From contig CANFNE010000021.1 of NCBI GenBank assembly GCA_947448105.1, positions 1-17,028 on the forward strand: DNA of 17,028 bases. Direction: 5' to 3'. Made by a program: the position numbers and the translations under genes. The notes below the pieces were generated by a model. It did not search any database, was not told where the DNA came from, and was given only the letters and a program-made list of their open reading frames with translations. How positions within the stretch are numbered: the stretch's first letter is position 1; each line of letters begins with the position of its first letter. The DNA is from Burkholderiales bacterium. Lineage in GTDB: Bacteria > Pseudomonadota > Gammaproteobacteria > Burkholderiales > Burkholderiaceae_C. Positions 1-7,547 of this stretch are shown here, piece after piece.

Positions 1-709
1 AGGCGACGGGCGAGTTCACGATCTGGTCCGACTTGTAGATGATGCGGAAGTCTTCGCGTTTGACCATGCCTTTGTCGGCCATGCGGATCAGCTCGGAATC
101 GGTTTCGTTATTCCACCAGTTGGCTGCCACATCGACCGTGCCTTGGTTGAGCGCCATGACTGCATTCACATGGCTGCCGCTGTAGACCACTTTGCTGAAG
201 AATTCGTCGGGTTTGATGCCCATCTTGTCCATGGCATAGCGTGGCACGTTGTTGCCGGAGGTGGAGTTGGGATCGACCAAGGCGATGCTCTTGCCCTTGA
301 GGTCTTCAATCTTTTGGTAAGGCGAATTGGCCTTGACATAGAACACCGAGTAGTAGCCTTTGACGCCACCCTTGTTCACCTCAATGGCAAACGGCGTGGT
401 CTTCACGCCAATCATGCGGGCGCGGGCGTAAGACGCGGGGCCGTAGTACGCCACGTGGATTTGTTCTGCACGCTGGCCTTCGATCACGGCGGCATAGTCA
501 CCAGCGATGCGCAGCTTGACCGGCACACCGATTTCGCGCGACAGATAAGCCACAAAGTCGCCATAGCGCTCGGTCACCTGGGCGGCGTTTTCATCAGGGA
601 TGCTGGCAAACACCAACTCGGGGTATTTGGCTTTCCAGTCTTGGGCTTGGGCCGAAGCCATCAGGGCGCTGGAGGCAGCGAGTGCGAGGAGAACGCGGCG
701 ATTGAACAT
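1..709 (-). CDS. phnD: PhnD, phosphonate ABC transporter periplasmic substrate-binding protein (3' end cut by window edge)
   Basis: This is the binding protein that captures phosphonates in the periplasm and delivers them to the PhnCE importer. The visible 236 residues begin with a typical signal peptide (MFNRRVLLALAASSALMASAQA), followed by mature-type sequence with the PhnD-family stretches VFASIPDENA, AYYGPASYA, ALVDPNSTSGNNVPRYAM and VAANWWNNETD. E. coli PhnD is about 338 residues, so roughly the last 100 residues are missing beyond position 1. The ATG at 709 is preceded by AAGGAA at a good distance, which fixes the start. It follows phnC on the same strand after a 60 nt pyrimidine-rich leader. 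phnE is expected to follow to the left; that is inference from the usual phnCDE order. Confidence 0.95.
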   Translation of the reverse strand, partial: MFNRRVLLALAASSALMASAQAQDWKAKYPELVFASIPDENAAQVTERYGDFVAYLSREIGVPVKLRIAGDYAAVIEGQRAEQIHVAYYGPASYARARMIGVKTTPFAIEVNKGGVKGYYSVFYVKANSPYQKIEDLKGKSIALVDPNSTSGNNVPRYAMDKMGIKPDEFFSKVVYSGSHVNAVMALNQGTVDVAANWWNNETDSELIRMADKGMVKREDFRIIYKSDQIVNSPVA

Positions 710-769
710 AGAAATTCCTTGGTTAGAAGAAGTACAAAGAAGAAGCAAAAAGAGAAAGAGAGCGGTAAA
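710..769 (-). other. Pyrimidine-rich leader between phnC and phnD
   Basis: The 60 nt between the phnC stop and the phnD start are almost pure C/T on the transcribed (minus) strand from about 765 to 725, followed by the AAGGAA ribosome binding site. There is no hairpin and no terminator. An unstructured pyrimidine-rich leader can favour ribosome entry (S1 binding). That would suit a binding protein needed in excess over the ATPase encoded by the same mRNA, but this role is inferred only. Confidence 0.35.
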
Positions 770-1600
770 TCAGACCGTATGGGCGGGGCGAACAAAGGGC
801 AGCACCGTGGCACTGTGCGGCTCAGGCTGCGCGGGCAGGTGCATGACCTGCGCCGCTTCCAGGCCGTACAGGTTTTGCACCACGGCGTCGGTGAGTTCGG
901 TGGGAGCGCCGTCAAACACCACACGCCCGGCGGACATCCCAACCAGCCGGTCGCAGTAATTGCGCGCCACATCCAATGCATGCAAATTGCACAACACGGT
1001 AATGCCCAGGTCGCGGTTGATGCTGGCCAGCGCGTCCATCACCACCTGGGTGTTGCGCGGGTCGAGCGAGGCAATAGGCTCGTCGGCCAGAATGATTTTG
1101 GGCTGCTGCACCAGGGCACGGCAAATCGCCACGCGCTGCTGCTGCCCGCCCGAGAGCTGGTCGCAACGCTGGGCGGCAAAGTCGGCCATGCCAAAGCGGT
1201 CCAGCGCTTCCAGAGCGGCCAGCTTGTCCGCGTCACTCCACAGCGTGAGCAGCGAGCGCCAGGTTGGCACGCTCGTCAAGCGGCCCATCAGCACGTTGGT
1301 GAGCACGTCCAGGCGTCCGATCAGGTTGAACTGCTGAAACACCATGGCGCAGTTGCGCCGCCATTGGCGCAGGTCCTGGCCCTGCAAATCGGTGACCACC
1401 GTGCCGTCGTAGCGAATGCTGCCCGACGAGGGGTCGTTCAGGCGGTTGATCATGCGCAGCAGCGTGGACTTGCCCGCACCCGAGCGCCCGATGACGCCGA
1501 CAAAACTTCCCGCGTCCACGGTCAGCGACACACGGTCTACCGCCGTCGTTTCGCCAAAGCGCTTGCTGAGTTGGTCAATGGTGAGCTGCTGGGGGTTCAT
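770..1600 (-). CDS. phnC: PhnC, phosphonate ABC transporter ATP-binding protein
   Basis: This is the cytoplasmic ATPase that powers phosphonate import with PhnD and PhnE. The 276-residue protein shows a complete ABC domain: Walker A GRSGAGKST (38-46), Q-loop VFQQFNL (87-93), signature LSGGQQQR (149-156), Walker B LADEPIASLD (171-180) and a switch histidine at H207. The phrase DEPIASLDP is typical of PhnC rather than PhnK or PhnL. I chose the ATG at 1600 because alignment with E. coli PhnC starts there. An in-frame ATG at 1624 would add 8 residues, and neither has a clear Shine-Dalgarno. It lies 60 nt after phnM and 60 nt before phnD. The C-terminal tail of about 20 residues is Pro/His-rich and unremarkable. 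Confidence 0.95.
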   Translation of the reverse strand: MNPQQLTIDQLSKRFGETTAVDRVSLTVDAGSFVGVIGRSGAGKSTLLRMINRLNDPSSGSIRYDGTVVTDLQGQDLRQWRRNCAMVFQQFNLIGRLDVLTNVLMGRLTSVPTWRSLLTLWSDADKLAALEALDRFGMADFAAQRCDQLSGGQQQRVAICRALVQQPKIILADEPIASLDPRNTQVVMDALASINRDLGITVLCNLHALDVARNYCDRLVGMSAGRVVFDGAPTELTDAVVQNLYGLEAAQVMHLPAQPEPHSATVLPFVRPAHTV

Positions 1601-1660
1601 GGAGGCGCAGCTTAGGGTTGGCATGTGTCAGAAAAATTACCAAATTCACCAAAACTGAAT
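1601..1660 (-). other. AT-rich phnM-phnC spacer with an imperfect 9-nt tandem repeat
   Basis: The first break in an otherwise overlapping operon is this 60 nt spacer. On the plus strand 1636-1644 (ATTACCAAA) and 1645-1653 (TTCACCAAA) form a 7/9 tandem repeat in a stretch much richer in A/T than its surroundings. It may hold a secondary promoter for the transporter genes or a regulator site. I see no convincing -35/-10 pair and no PhoB box in it. Confidence 0.3.
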
Positions 1661-2830
1661 TCAAGCCACCCGCACGCCACCGCGCCATACCGCGCGCACC
1701 ACGGGCTGCTGGCGCCCGTCGGCCAGGGTGGTCATGCGCACCTGCACCAGATCGGCGCGCAGGCCTTGGGCAATGGCGCCCCGGTCGTGCAGGCCGATGG
1801 ACTGGGCCGGGTTGCGGCTTACCAGCGCCACGGCTTGCGGCAGCGTCAGGCCTGCGGTCTCGGTCAGGCGCACCGTGGCCGACAGCAAGCTGCCGGGCAC
1901 ATAGTCCGACGACAAGATGTCTACCAGGCCTAAGCGTGCCAGCTCAATCGCCGACACATTGCCCGAGTGCGAGCCGCCGCGCACCACATTGGGCCCGCCC
2001 ATGATGGTGGCCATATTGCGCGCACGCGCAGCTTGCGCTGCAGCAACCGTGGTGGGGAATTCGCTCACGGTAGCGCCTTCGGCAAAGGCTTCTTCCACGT
2101 GCGCCACCGTGGTGTCGTCGTGGCTGGCCAGGGTGATGCCGTGCTCTTTGCAATAGGCGGTGAAATAGGCGCGGTGGGGCTGGGCGTAGCGGGCCTGGTG
2201 TTCTTTGGACTGGGCCACACGTTCTTCAAACTTGGCCTGGCTCCAGCCTTTTTTGCCGGTGAAATAAATCCACGCGTGTTCGATGTTTTCCCACTGGCGC
2301 TGGCCCGGCGTGTGGTCCATCAGCGAGACCATGCGCACCAGCGGGTTGCCGATGAAGGGTGCAAACAGCTCCAAGGTATTGGGCGCTGGCAGTTCGCAGC
2401 GTACATGCAGCAAATGCTCGGCGCGCAGCACACCGCGCTGAGAAAAGTCGGCCACGCATGCAAGCACCGAGTCCCACTCGCTGCCACGCACGCTGTCGGG
2501 GTCCGATTCGCCCACCCCCAGCGCGTCGAGCACGGTGGTGATGCCTGCCGATGCAATTTCTGCATCGTGCGCCAGGAGCGCCGGCGCGTCGTCCCAGCGC
2601 ACTTTGGGGCGCGGCATCAGGTGGCGCTCAAAGTTGTCGGTGTGCACTTCCACCATGCCGGGGATCAGGTAGTCGCCTTGCAGGTCCATGGCGTCGACGG
2701 CGGCGCTGTGGCCCTGGTCGATGGCGCGGATCATGCCGCCTTGGCACAGCAGGCTGCCGTGGACGACCTCGTCGGCAAGCACCATGCGGGCGTTGGTGAA
2801 GGTAATGGGCAGCGTTGTAGGAGTGTTCAT
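1661..2830 (-). CDS. phnM: PhnM, ribosyl-1-phosphonate 5-triphosphate diphosphatase
   Basis: An amidohydrolase-superfamily enzyme that removes pyrophosphate from alpha-D-ribose 1-(alkylphosphonate) 5-triphosphate, giving the 5-phosphate substrate of PhnJ. The 389-residue length is close to the E. coli protein (378). Visible family hallmarks are PGMVEVHTDNFERH (58-70, metal-site HxDN variant of the amidohydrolase HxH), MDHTPGQ (171-177), LASHDD (234-239), GGPNVVRGGSHSGN (278-291) and SSDYVPGSLL (307-316). The start at 2830 overlaps the phnL stop by 4 nt (ATGA), indicating translational coupling. It follows the PhnGHI/L-catalysed coupling step and precedes C-P bond cleavage in the cytoplasm. 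Confidence 0.97.
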   Translation of the reverse strand: MNTPTTLPITFTNARMVLADEVVHGSLLCQGGMIRAIDQGHSAAVDAMDLQGDYLIPGMVEVHTDNFERHLMPRPKVRWDDAPALLAHDAEIASAGITTVLDALGVGESDPDSVRGSEWDSVLACVADFSQRGVLRAEHLLHVRCELPAPNTLELFAPFIGNPLVRMVSLMDHTPGQRQWENIEHAWIYFTGKKGWSQAKFEERVAQSKEHQARYAQPHRAYFTAYCKEHGITLASHDDTTVAHVEEAFAEGATVSEFPTTVAAAQAARARNMATIMGGPNVVRGGSHSGNVSAIELARLGLVDILSSDYVPGSLLSATVRLTETAGLTLPQAVALVSRNPAQSIGLHDRGAIAQGLRADLVQVRMTTLADGRQQPVVRAVWRGGVRVA

Positions 2831-3555
2831 GGTGCGGGGGAAATAGCTTGCATGGCGACGGTGCGGCTGGCCACGGCCTGGGCCACTACCGGGTCGTGGA
2901 AAATTCCGAGAATGCCCACGCCCTGGGCGCGCGCCTCTGCAATCAGTTCGATCACGGTCTGGGTGTTTTCGGGGTCGAGCGAAGCCGTGGGTTCGTCGAG
3001 CAGCAGCAGGGGCCGGGGTTTGATAAAGCTGCGCGCGATATTGATGCGCTGCTGTTCACCGCCCGAGAAGGTGGCCGGGGGCAACTGCCACAGCGAAGGC
3101 GCAATGCGCAGCCGCTGCAGCCACTGCGCCGCCAGCTCCCGCGCCTGCGCCGGGGTAAACGGGGTGCCGCCGCCTTCGAGCAGGGGCTCGGCAACGATGT
3201 CAATGGCAGCCACGCGCGGAATAACCCGCAAGAACTGGCTCACATAGCCCATGGCCTGGCTGCGCAGGTGCAGCACGGTGCGGGCGTTGGCTTGCGTGAT
3301 GTCGACCATGCTGCCGTCGGTTGAGCGCACCAGAATCTGGCCTGCCGTGGCGCGGTAGTTGCCAAAGGCGAGCTTGAGCACCGTGCTCTTGCCCATGCCC
3401 GAAGGGCCGCTCAGGCGCACGCATTCGCCGGGCATGAGCTGCAGGTCAAAGTCTCGCAACACGCAGAGCGAGGTGCTGCTTTGCAAGTGCAAGACAAACT
3501 GCTTGCTGACCGCTTGCATGTGCAGCAGGGGCGCGGAATGGGCGAAAGAGTTCAT
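2827..3555 (-). CDS. phnL: PhnL, C-P lyase ABC-type ATPase subunit
   Basis: PhnL is an ABC-family ATPase that is not part of a transporter. With PhnG, PhnH and PhnI it is required to transfer the phosphonate onto the C1 of ribose triphosphate derived from ATP, releasing adenine. The 242 residues carry Walker A GPSGMGKST (50-58), signature FSGGEQQR (163-170) and Walker B LLDEPTASLD (185-194). The stretch SQFLRVIPRVAA (106-117) is characteristic of PhnL. Both ends overlap neighbours by 4 nt (phnK stop into its ATG, its TGA into the phnM ATG), so it sits firmly inside the operon. E. coli PhnL has 226 residues, and the extra length is at the N-terminus. Confidence 0.96.
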   Translation of the reverse strand: MNSFAHSAPLLHMQAVSKQFVLHLQSSTSLCVLRDFDLQLMPGECVRLSGPSGMGKSTVLKLAFGNYRATAGQILVRSTDGSMVDITQANARTVLHLRSQAMGYVSQFLRVIPRVAAIDIVAEPLLEGGGTPFTPAQARELAAQWLQRLRIAPSLWQLPPATFSGGEQQRINIARSFIKPRPLLLLDEPTASLDPENTQTVIELIAEARAQGVGILGIFHDPVVAQAVASRTVAMQAISPAP

Positions 3556-4340
3556 GGTTGCAGCACCGAAGAAACCAGAAGTTGGGTGTAGGGGTGCTGC
3601 GGGTCGTCGAGCACCTGGTCGGTCAGGCCGGTCTCGACCGCCATGCCGCCTTGCATGACCAGCATGCGCTGCGCCAACAGGCGGGCCACCGCCAGGTCGT
3701 GGGTGACGATGATGGCGGCCAGGCCCATTTGGCGGGTCAGCATGCGCAGCATGTCCAAAAGGCGCGCCTGCACCGAAACGTCCAGCCCCGACGTGGGTTC
3801 GTCCATGAACACCAGGCGCGGTTGCGTGATCAGGTTGCGTGCAATTTGCAAACGCTGGCGCATGCCGCCCGAAAAGGTATCGGGCCGGTCGTCCATCCGG
3901 CTGGGGCTGATTTCCACGCGTTCGAGCCAGTCCGTGGCCTGTGCACGCAAATGGCCGTAATGGCGCTGGCCCAATGCCATCAGGCGCTCAGCCACATTGG
4001 CACCGGCCGACACATTCATGCGCAAGCCGTCGGCCGCGTTCTGGTGCACAAAGCCCCAGTCGGTGCGCGCCAGCATGCGCCGCTGGGCTTCGGTCATGGC
4101 GTAAATGTCTTGCAGGCCGCCGTCTTTGAGTGCAAACGCGACCTGGCCCGTGCTAGGCGTATGGCGCGCAGCCACGGCATTGAGCAAGGTGCTTTTGCCC
4201 GAGCCCGACTCGCCCACCACGGCCAGCACTTCGCCGGGCCACAGTTCAAAAGAAATACCGCGCACCACGGTGCGCGTGCCGTAGGCGCAGCCCAGGTTTT
4301 GCACCCGCAGCAGCGGTGGCTGGGTGTCGTGCTGCGTCAT
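3552..4340 (-). CDS. phnK: PhnK, C-P lyase complex ABC-type ATPase subunit
   Basis: PhnK is an ABC ATPase that docks on the PhnGHIJ core at PhnJ and is needed for C-P cleavage in vivo. The 262-residue protein has Walker A GESGSGKST (43-51), signature TFSGGMRQR (155-163), Walker B VFMDEPTSGLD (177-187) and switch TH (213-214). It resembles oligopeptide-transport ATPases (DPQHPYTQLL near the C-terminus), as PhnK does generally. An upstream in-frame ATG at 4490 exists, but it lies inside phnJ. The ATG at 4340 overlaps the phnJ TGA by 4 nt and matches the family start. Its stop overlaps the phnL start by 4 nt. Confidence 0.96.
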   Translation of the reverse strand: MTQHDTQPPLLRVQNLGCAYGTRTVVRGISFELWPGEVLAVVGESGSGKSTLLNAVAARHTPSTGQVAFALKDGGLQDIYAMTEAQRRMLARTDWGFVHQNAADGLRMNVSAGANVAERLMALGQRHYGHLRAQATDWLERVEISPSRMDDRPDTFSGGMRQRLQIARNLITQPRLVFMDEPTSGLDVSVQARLLDMLRMLTRQMGLAAIIVTHDLAVARLLAQRMLVMQGGMAVETGLTDQVLDDPQHPYTQLLVSSVLQP

Positions 4341-5248
4341 GGCGTGCCAGTCCCGGTCGCCGGCACACTGGCTGCAGCCAGCGGCGCCGCTTGGCGCTTG
4401 CCGCAGTAGTCGCTGTCGGAGCAGACAAACATGCGCCCCCCCTGGTCGTCCATCAGCACCTCGTCCAGGTAGCTCTCGTTCGAGCCGCACAGTTCACACG
4501 CGTGATCCCAGCGCTGCACCTCGAAGGGGTGGTCTTCAAAGCCCAGGCTTTCCACCGGCGTGTAGGGTGGCACCGCGTAGATGCGCTTTTCGCGCCCCGC
4601 GCCAAACAGTTGCAAGGCGGGGTTCTGGTGCATCTTGGGGTTGTCAAATTTCGGAATCGGCGACGGCGACATGATGTAGCGGCCATTGACCAGGACGGGA
4701 TAGTCGTAGGTAGTGGCAATGTGGCCGTAGCGGGCCAGGTCTTCAAACAAGTTGACGTGCATCAGGCCGTACTCTTGCAGGGCGTGCAGCTTGCGGGTTT
4801 CCAACTCGCGCGGCTCCAGGTGCTGCATGGGTTCGGGCACAGGCACCTGGTAGACCAGCACCTGGCCTTCGTGCAAAGGGGTCTCGGGAATGCGGTGGCG
4901 CGTCTGGATGATGCTGGCGCTCTCGGTATCGGTCGTTACTTCTACGCCAGTGGTGCGCTGGAAAAAGCGCCGGATGTTGACGGCGTTGACTGTGTCGTCC
5001 GAGCCTTGGTCGATCACCTTGAGCACATCGTCGGGCCCGATGATGGACGCGGTGACCTGGATGCCACCCGTGCCCCAGCCATAGGGCAGGGGCATTTCTC
5101 GCGAACCGAAAGGCACCTGGTAGCCCGGAATGGCCACGGCTTTGAGAATCGCGCGGCGGATCATGCGCTTGGTGCGCTCGTCGAGATAAGCGAAATTGAT
5201 ATGCGGGTCGCGCGCTGGCGCGGCGCTGAAGGGCTCAGCGGGCTGCAT
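4337..5248 (-). CDS. phnJ: PhnJ, radical-SAM carbon-phosphorus lyase (alpha-D-ribose 1-methylphosphonate 5-phosphate C-P-lyase)
   Basis: The catalytic subunit that breaks the C-P bond of 5-phosphoribosyl-1-phosphonate, giving the 1,2-cyclic phosphate and a hydrocarbon (methane from methylphosphonate). From the ATG at 5248 it has 303 residues. The non-classical radical-SAM cluster motif CX2CX21CX5C is intact (C251, C254, C276, C282), and the glycyl-radical glycine equivalent to E. coli G32 is G42 in AIPGYQVPFGSRE. The core from HINFAYLDE onward closely matches E. coli PhnJ; the N-terminus and an Ala/Pro/Thr tail are extra. The start at 5248 is favoured by AAGGAA six bases upstream, while the ATG at 5269 would add 7 residues. 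It overlaps phnI by 14 nt and phnK by 4 nt. Confidence 0.98.
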   Translation of the reverse strand: MQPAEPFSAAPARDPHINFAYLDERTKRMIRRAILKAVAIPGYQVPFGSREMPLPYGWGTGGIQVTASIIGPDDVLKVIDQGSDDTVNAVNIRRFFQRTTGVEVTTDTESASIIQTRHRIPETPLHEGQVLVYQVPVPEPMQHLEPRELETRKLHALQEYGLMHVNLFEDLARYGHIATTYDYPVLVNGRYIMSPSPIPKFDNPKMHQNPALQLFGAGREKRIYAVPPYTPVESLGFEDHPFEVQRWDHACELCGSNESYLDEVLMDDQGGRMFVCSDSDYCGKRQAAPLAAASVPATGTGTP

Positions 5249-6329
5249 CGGTGTTTCCTTGCGTGGCAAATGCCTGGCGCATCTTGCGCACCAGTTCCAG
5301 TTCGGACTGGAAGTCCACGTAGTGCGGCAGCTTCAGGTGCTGCACAAAGCCCGAGCTCTCCAGGCTGTCGCTGTGCGACATCACAAATTCCTGCATTTGC
5401 GCGGGCGACGTGGCTTCTTCGCCGAGTTCGTCGGCCCGCAGCGCGCGGTCGACCAGGCTCATGGCCATGGCCTTGCGCTCGCTGTGGCCAAAAGCCAGGC
5501 CGTAGCCGCGTGTGAACTGCGGCGGCTGGGTCTGGCTGCCCTGGAACTGGTTGATCATCTGGCACTCGGTCACCGGCAGGTCGCCAATCGAGATGGAGAA
5601 ACCCAGCTCTTCGGGGGTGAGGCACAGCTCCACCGTACCAAAGCGGATTTCGCCGACAAACGGATGGGTTTCCGAGTAGCCGCGCTGGGTGGAATAGGCC
5701 ATGGCCAGCAAAAAGCCCTCGTCAGCGCGCGCCAGGTTTTGCAGGCGCGCAGAGCGGTCTGCGGGAAAACGCAGGGGCTGGCGCGTCAGGTCAAACGGGT
5801 CCGGATCGCCTGCGGGGGGCTGCTGGGTTTCGAGCAGGCTCTCGTGGTGCAAAAGGTCGACCACGCGCGGTGTTGCTTCGGTGCTGGGCGTCCCCTGGCG
5901 CGGCGCGGGCAAGGTGCCACCGGTGGCCAGCAAGCTGAAGTCGAGCAGGCGTTGGGTGTAGTCGTAAGTGGGGCCCAGCACCTGGCCGCCGGGCAGGTCT
6001 TTGAAGGCCGCTGAAATACGGCGCTCAATCTGCATAGCGCCCGTGTCCAGCGCCTCGGTGTAACCCAGACGCGGCAGGGTGGCGCGGTAGGCGCGCAGCA
6101 AAAAGATGGCTTCGACCAGGTCGCCTGCGCTTTGCTTGATGGCCAGGGCAGCGAGTTGCGGGTCGTAGACCGAGCCTTCGGTCATCACCCGGTCCACCGC
6201 CAGGCGCAGTTGTTCGCAGATTTGCGCGGTGCTGAGTTCGGCGACCGCCGGGTCGCCCCGGCGCTGCTGGGCCAGCAAATCGTAGCTGGCCAGAATGGCC
6301 GACTCGCCCCCTTTGACGGCAACGTACAT
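5235..6329 (-). CDS. phnI: PhnI, C-P lyase core subunit (ribosyl-triphosphate phosphonate synthase, nucleosidase subunit)
   Basis: PhnI forms the core complex with PhnG, PhnH and PhnJ, and in E. coli is the subunit able to cleave the nucleobase from purine nucleoside triphosphates. The 364-residue protein (E. coli 354) starts MYVAVKGGESAI, a highly conserved PhnI N-terminus, and includes LAVDRVMTEGS (43-53), TYDYTQRLLDFSLLA (121-135) and GYGLAFGHSERKAM (275-288). H331 and H336 have the same spacing as the zinc-binding pair of E. coli PhnI at the PhnJ interface. The ATG at 6329 follows GAGGG, which overlaps the phnH stop 5 nt upstream. A much longer upstream open frame in this phase lies over phnH and phnG and is not coding. 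Confidence 0.97.
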   Translation of the reverse strand: MYVAVKGGESAILASYDLLAQQRRGDPAVAELSTAQICEQLRLAVDRVMTEGSVYDPQLAALAIKQSAGDLVEAIFLLRAYRATLPRLGYTEALDTGAMQIERRISAAFKDLPGGQVLGPTYDYTQRLLDFSLLATGGTLPAPRQGTPSTEATPRVVDLLHHESLLETQQPPAGDPDPFDLTRQPLRFPADRSARLQNLARADEGFLLAMAYSTQRGYSETHPFVGEIRFGTVELCLTPEELGFSISIGDLPVTECQMINQFQGSQTQPPQFTRGYGLAFGHSERKAMAMSLVDRALRADELGEEATSPAQMQEFVMSHSDSLESSGFVQHLKLPHYVDFQSELELVRKMRQAFATQGNTDAAR

Positions 6330-6334
6330 ACGGC

Positions 6335-6952
6335 TCAGCCCTCGATTAACGTGGAGCGCGGCAGGCCAACCAAGCTCTGGCCGTGCGTAAAAAAGAAGTC
6401 CACGCCGCAGGGGAAATGGGTCTGGCCACTGCGCCACTGCGCGCAGAAGTCCGCCTGGAATCCGTCCACATGCAACTGCGTGCTGCCCTTGATGCCGGGG
6501 CCGCGCAGGGTCCAGGGCTGCGCGGACGCTTGAAGGCCTTGCACCTGAACGATGCAGGTGGCGGACTGGTCCGGGTATTCGGCGCTGCCTTGGGCAAAGG
6601 CGCTCAGGGCTGGCAGTTCTGCGCTGCTTGCCACCCAGGCAAAGTCCGCTTGCGCGACCTCGGCCACCAGCACGCAACCGGTATGAAAGCGCAGCCAGGC
6701 GGGAGCATCGCCCTGGGCCAATGCTGGCGAGAGCCACAGCTTGCAATCCTGGTCTAACAAAGCGAGCAACAAGGCTGCGGCCGCCGGATGCGCGCCTTGC
6801 GGCGCCTGCATGCCTGCCAGCGCGCCCGATGCGTCCAGCATTTGCACGCGCCCGGGCAGCGAGAGCGCGTCCAGCGCGTGGCGAAAGACGCTCTGGCTGC
6901 ACAGGGCGGGCTCGGCAAAGCCGCGCCCCAGGTCTTTGAGTTGCAGTTGCAT
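6335..6952 (-). CDS. phnH: PhnH, C-P lyase core subunit
   Basis: A 205-residue subunit of the PhnGHIJ core complex, required with PhnG, PhnI and PhnL for making the ribosyl phosphonate triphosphate. Family features are the N-terminal QSVFRHALDALSLPGRV segment, the LLLALLDQDCKLWL stretch (71-84), the GPGIKGSTQLHV loop (about 150-161) and FPCGVDFFF near the C-terminus. The start is fixed by a 1 nt overlap with the phnG stop (TGATG). Length is close to the E. coli protein (194). Confidence 0.95.
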   Translation of the reverse strand: MQLQLKDLGRGFAEPALCSQSVFRHALDALSLPGRVQMLDASGALAGMQAPQGAHPAAAALLLALLDQDCKLWLSPALAQGDAPAWLRFHTGCVLVAEVAQADFAWVASSAELPALSAFAQGSAEYPDQSATCIVQVQGLQASAQPWTLRGPGIKGSTQLHVDGFQADFCAQWRSGQTHFPCGVDFFFTHGQSLVGLPRSTLIEG

Positions 6953-7476
6953 CAGGCGTTGCCTTCGTCGTCTGGACCGGAGCCCGCCTCGCGGGCCACA
7001 GCAAAAAATTCCACGCGGGTGGCCTGGGCCTGGGCATTTTTTTGCTGCGCCTGCGCGTCTTGCATGTGCTGCAGGGGCTGCAGCAGCACGTCGCTCCAAT
7101 GTGCGTGCAGTGACGGCTCTTGCAGCAAGGCATCGGCCAGGGCGGCGAGTTGGGCGTGGCGGTGCGAGCCGCCCATTACATAGGCTACGCCCACCTGACG
7201 GCACCCGGTGCGCGCCGCATCGGGCTTGAGTACGCAGCGGGTCACGCGCACTTCGCCCAGGTTGAAGCGCTGGCCGCTACCCCCGGCACGGCCTTGCACC
7301 ATCATCAGGCCCGTCTCCGCCGGGCGCAGCCACTGCAAGTCGCCTTCGCACTGGCTTGCCAGATGGGTTTCCAGCCAGGGCTGTGGCGCGCGCGCAAGCA
7401 ACGACATCCACACAGAGCGGCTCACTGCTTGGTTTTGCGCGCTGGCTTCGGTGGGCTTGTAATCGTGGTGCAACAT
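6952..7476 (-). CDS. phnG: PhnG, C-P lyase core subunit, first gene of the operon
   Basis: A 174-residue subunit of the PhnGHIJ core. The family signature RPAETGLMMVQGRAGGSGQRFNLGE (51-75) is clear, as are the WMSLLARA segment near the N-terminus and TRVEFFAV (153-160). The ATG at 7476 is the likely start. E. coli PhnG begins only a few residues before the equivalent WMS segment, so up to about 15 N-terminal residues here may be an extension. The Shine-Dalgarno is weak. As the first gene after a divergent promoter region it should carry the operon promoter, and a candidate PhoB box lies 42-59 nt upstream. No phnF regulator gene precedes it in this window. Confidence 0.94.
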   Translation of the reverse strand: MLHHDYKPTEASAQNQAVSRSVWMSLLARAPQPWLETHLASQCEGDLQWLRPAETGLMMVQGRAGGSGQRFNLGEVRVTRCVLKPDAARTGCRQVGVAYVMGGSHRHAQLAALADALLQEPSLHAHWSDVLLQPLQHMQDAQAQQKNAQAQATRVEFFAVAREAGSGPDDEGNA

Positions 7477-7501
7477 GCGTGGGCTATCGTCTTTGCTGCG
7501 C

Positions 7502-7535
7502 ACTGTATGGCGCGCATATTTCTTTTTTGTGACCA
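7502..7535 (-). promoter_or_regulatory. Candidate phnG promoter with weak PhoB box
   Basis: On the minus strand TGGTCAC (7535-7529), a 4 nt spacer AAAA, then AAGAAAT (7524-7518) matches two PhoB half-sites CTGTCA(T/C) at 5/7 and 3/7. Exactly 10 nt later is TACAGT (7507-7502), a 4/6 match to a -10 box. The 10 nt spacing is that of E. coli phoA. The second half-site is poor, so this is a candidate only. The predicted transcript would start near 7495, about 20 nt before the phnG ATG. Confidence 0.35.
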
Positions 7536-7547
7536 CCAAGGCCTGCT

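Noticed and set aside
143..1615. A 490-codon open frame on the plus strand opposite phnC and phnD
   Set aside because: It lies antisense to two clear genes, its translation is His/Gly/Val-rich with no recognisable domain, and long antisense frames are expected in GC-rich DNA. The same holds for 1967-3247 plus, 4316-5515 plus and 10855-12372 minus.
1601..1660. PhoB box or promoter in the phnM-phnC spacer
   Set aside because: Only single TGTCA-like half-sites occur, without a partner at the right distance, and no -35/-10 pair has acceptable spacing.
6330..7133. N-terminal extension of PhnI by about 270 residues
   Set aside because: The frame stays open through phnH and phnG but encodes only low-complexity Arg/Ala/Pro sequence. 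The conserved PhnI start is at 6329 with a ribosome binding site.
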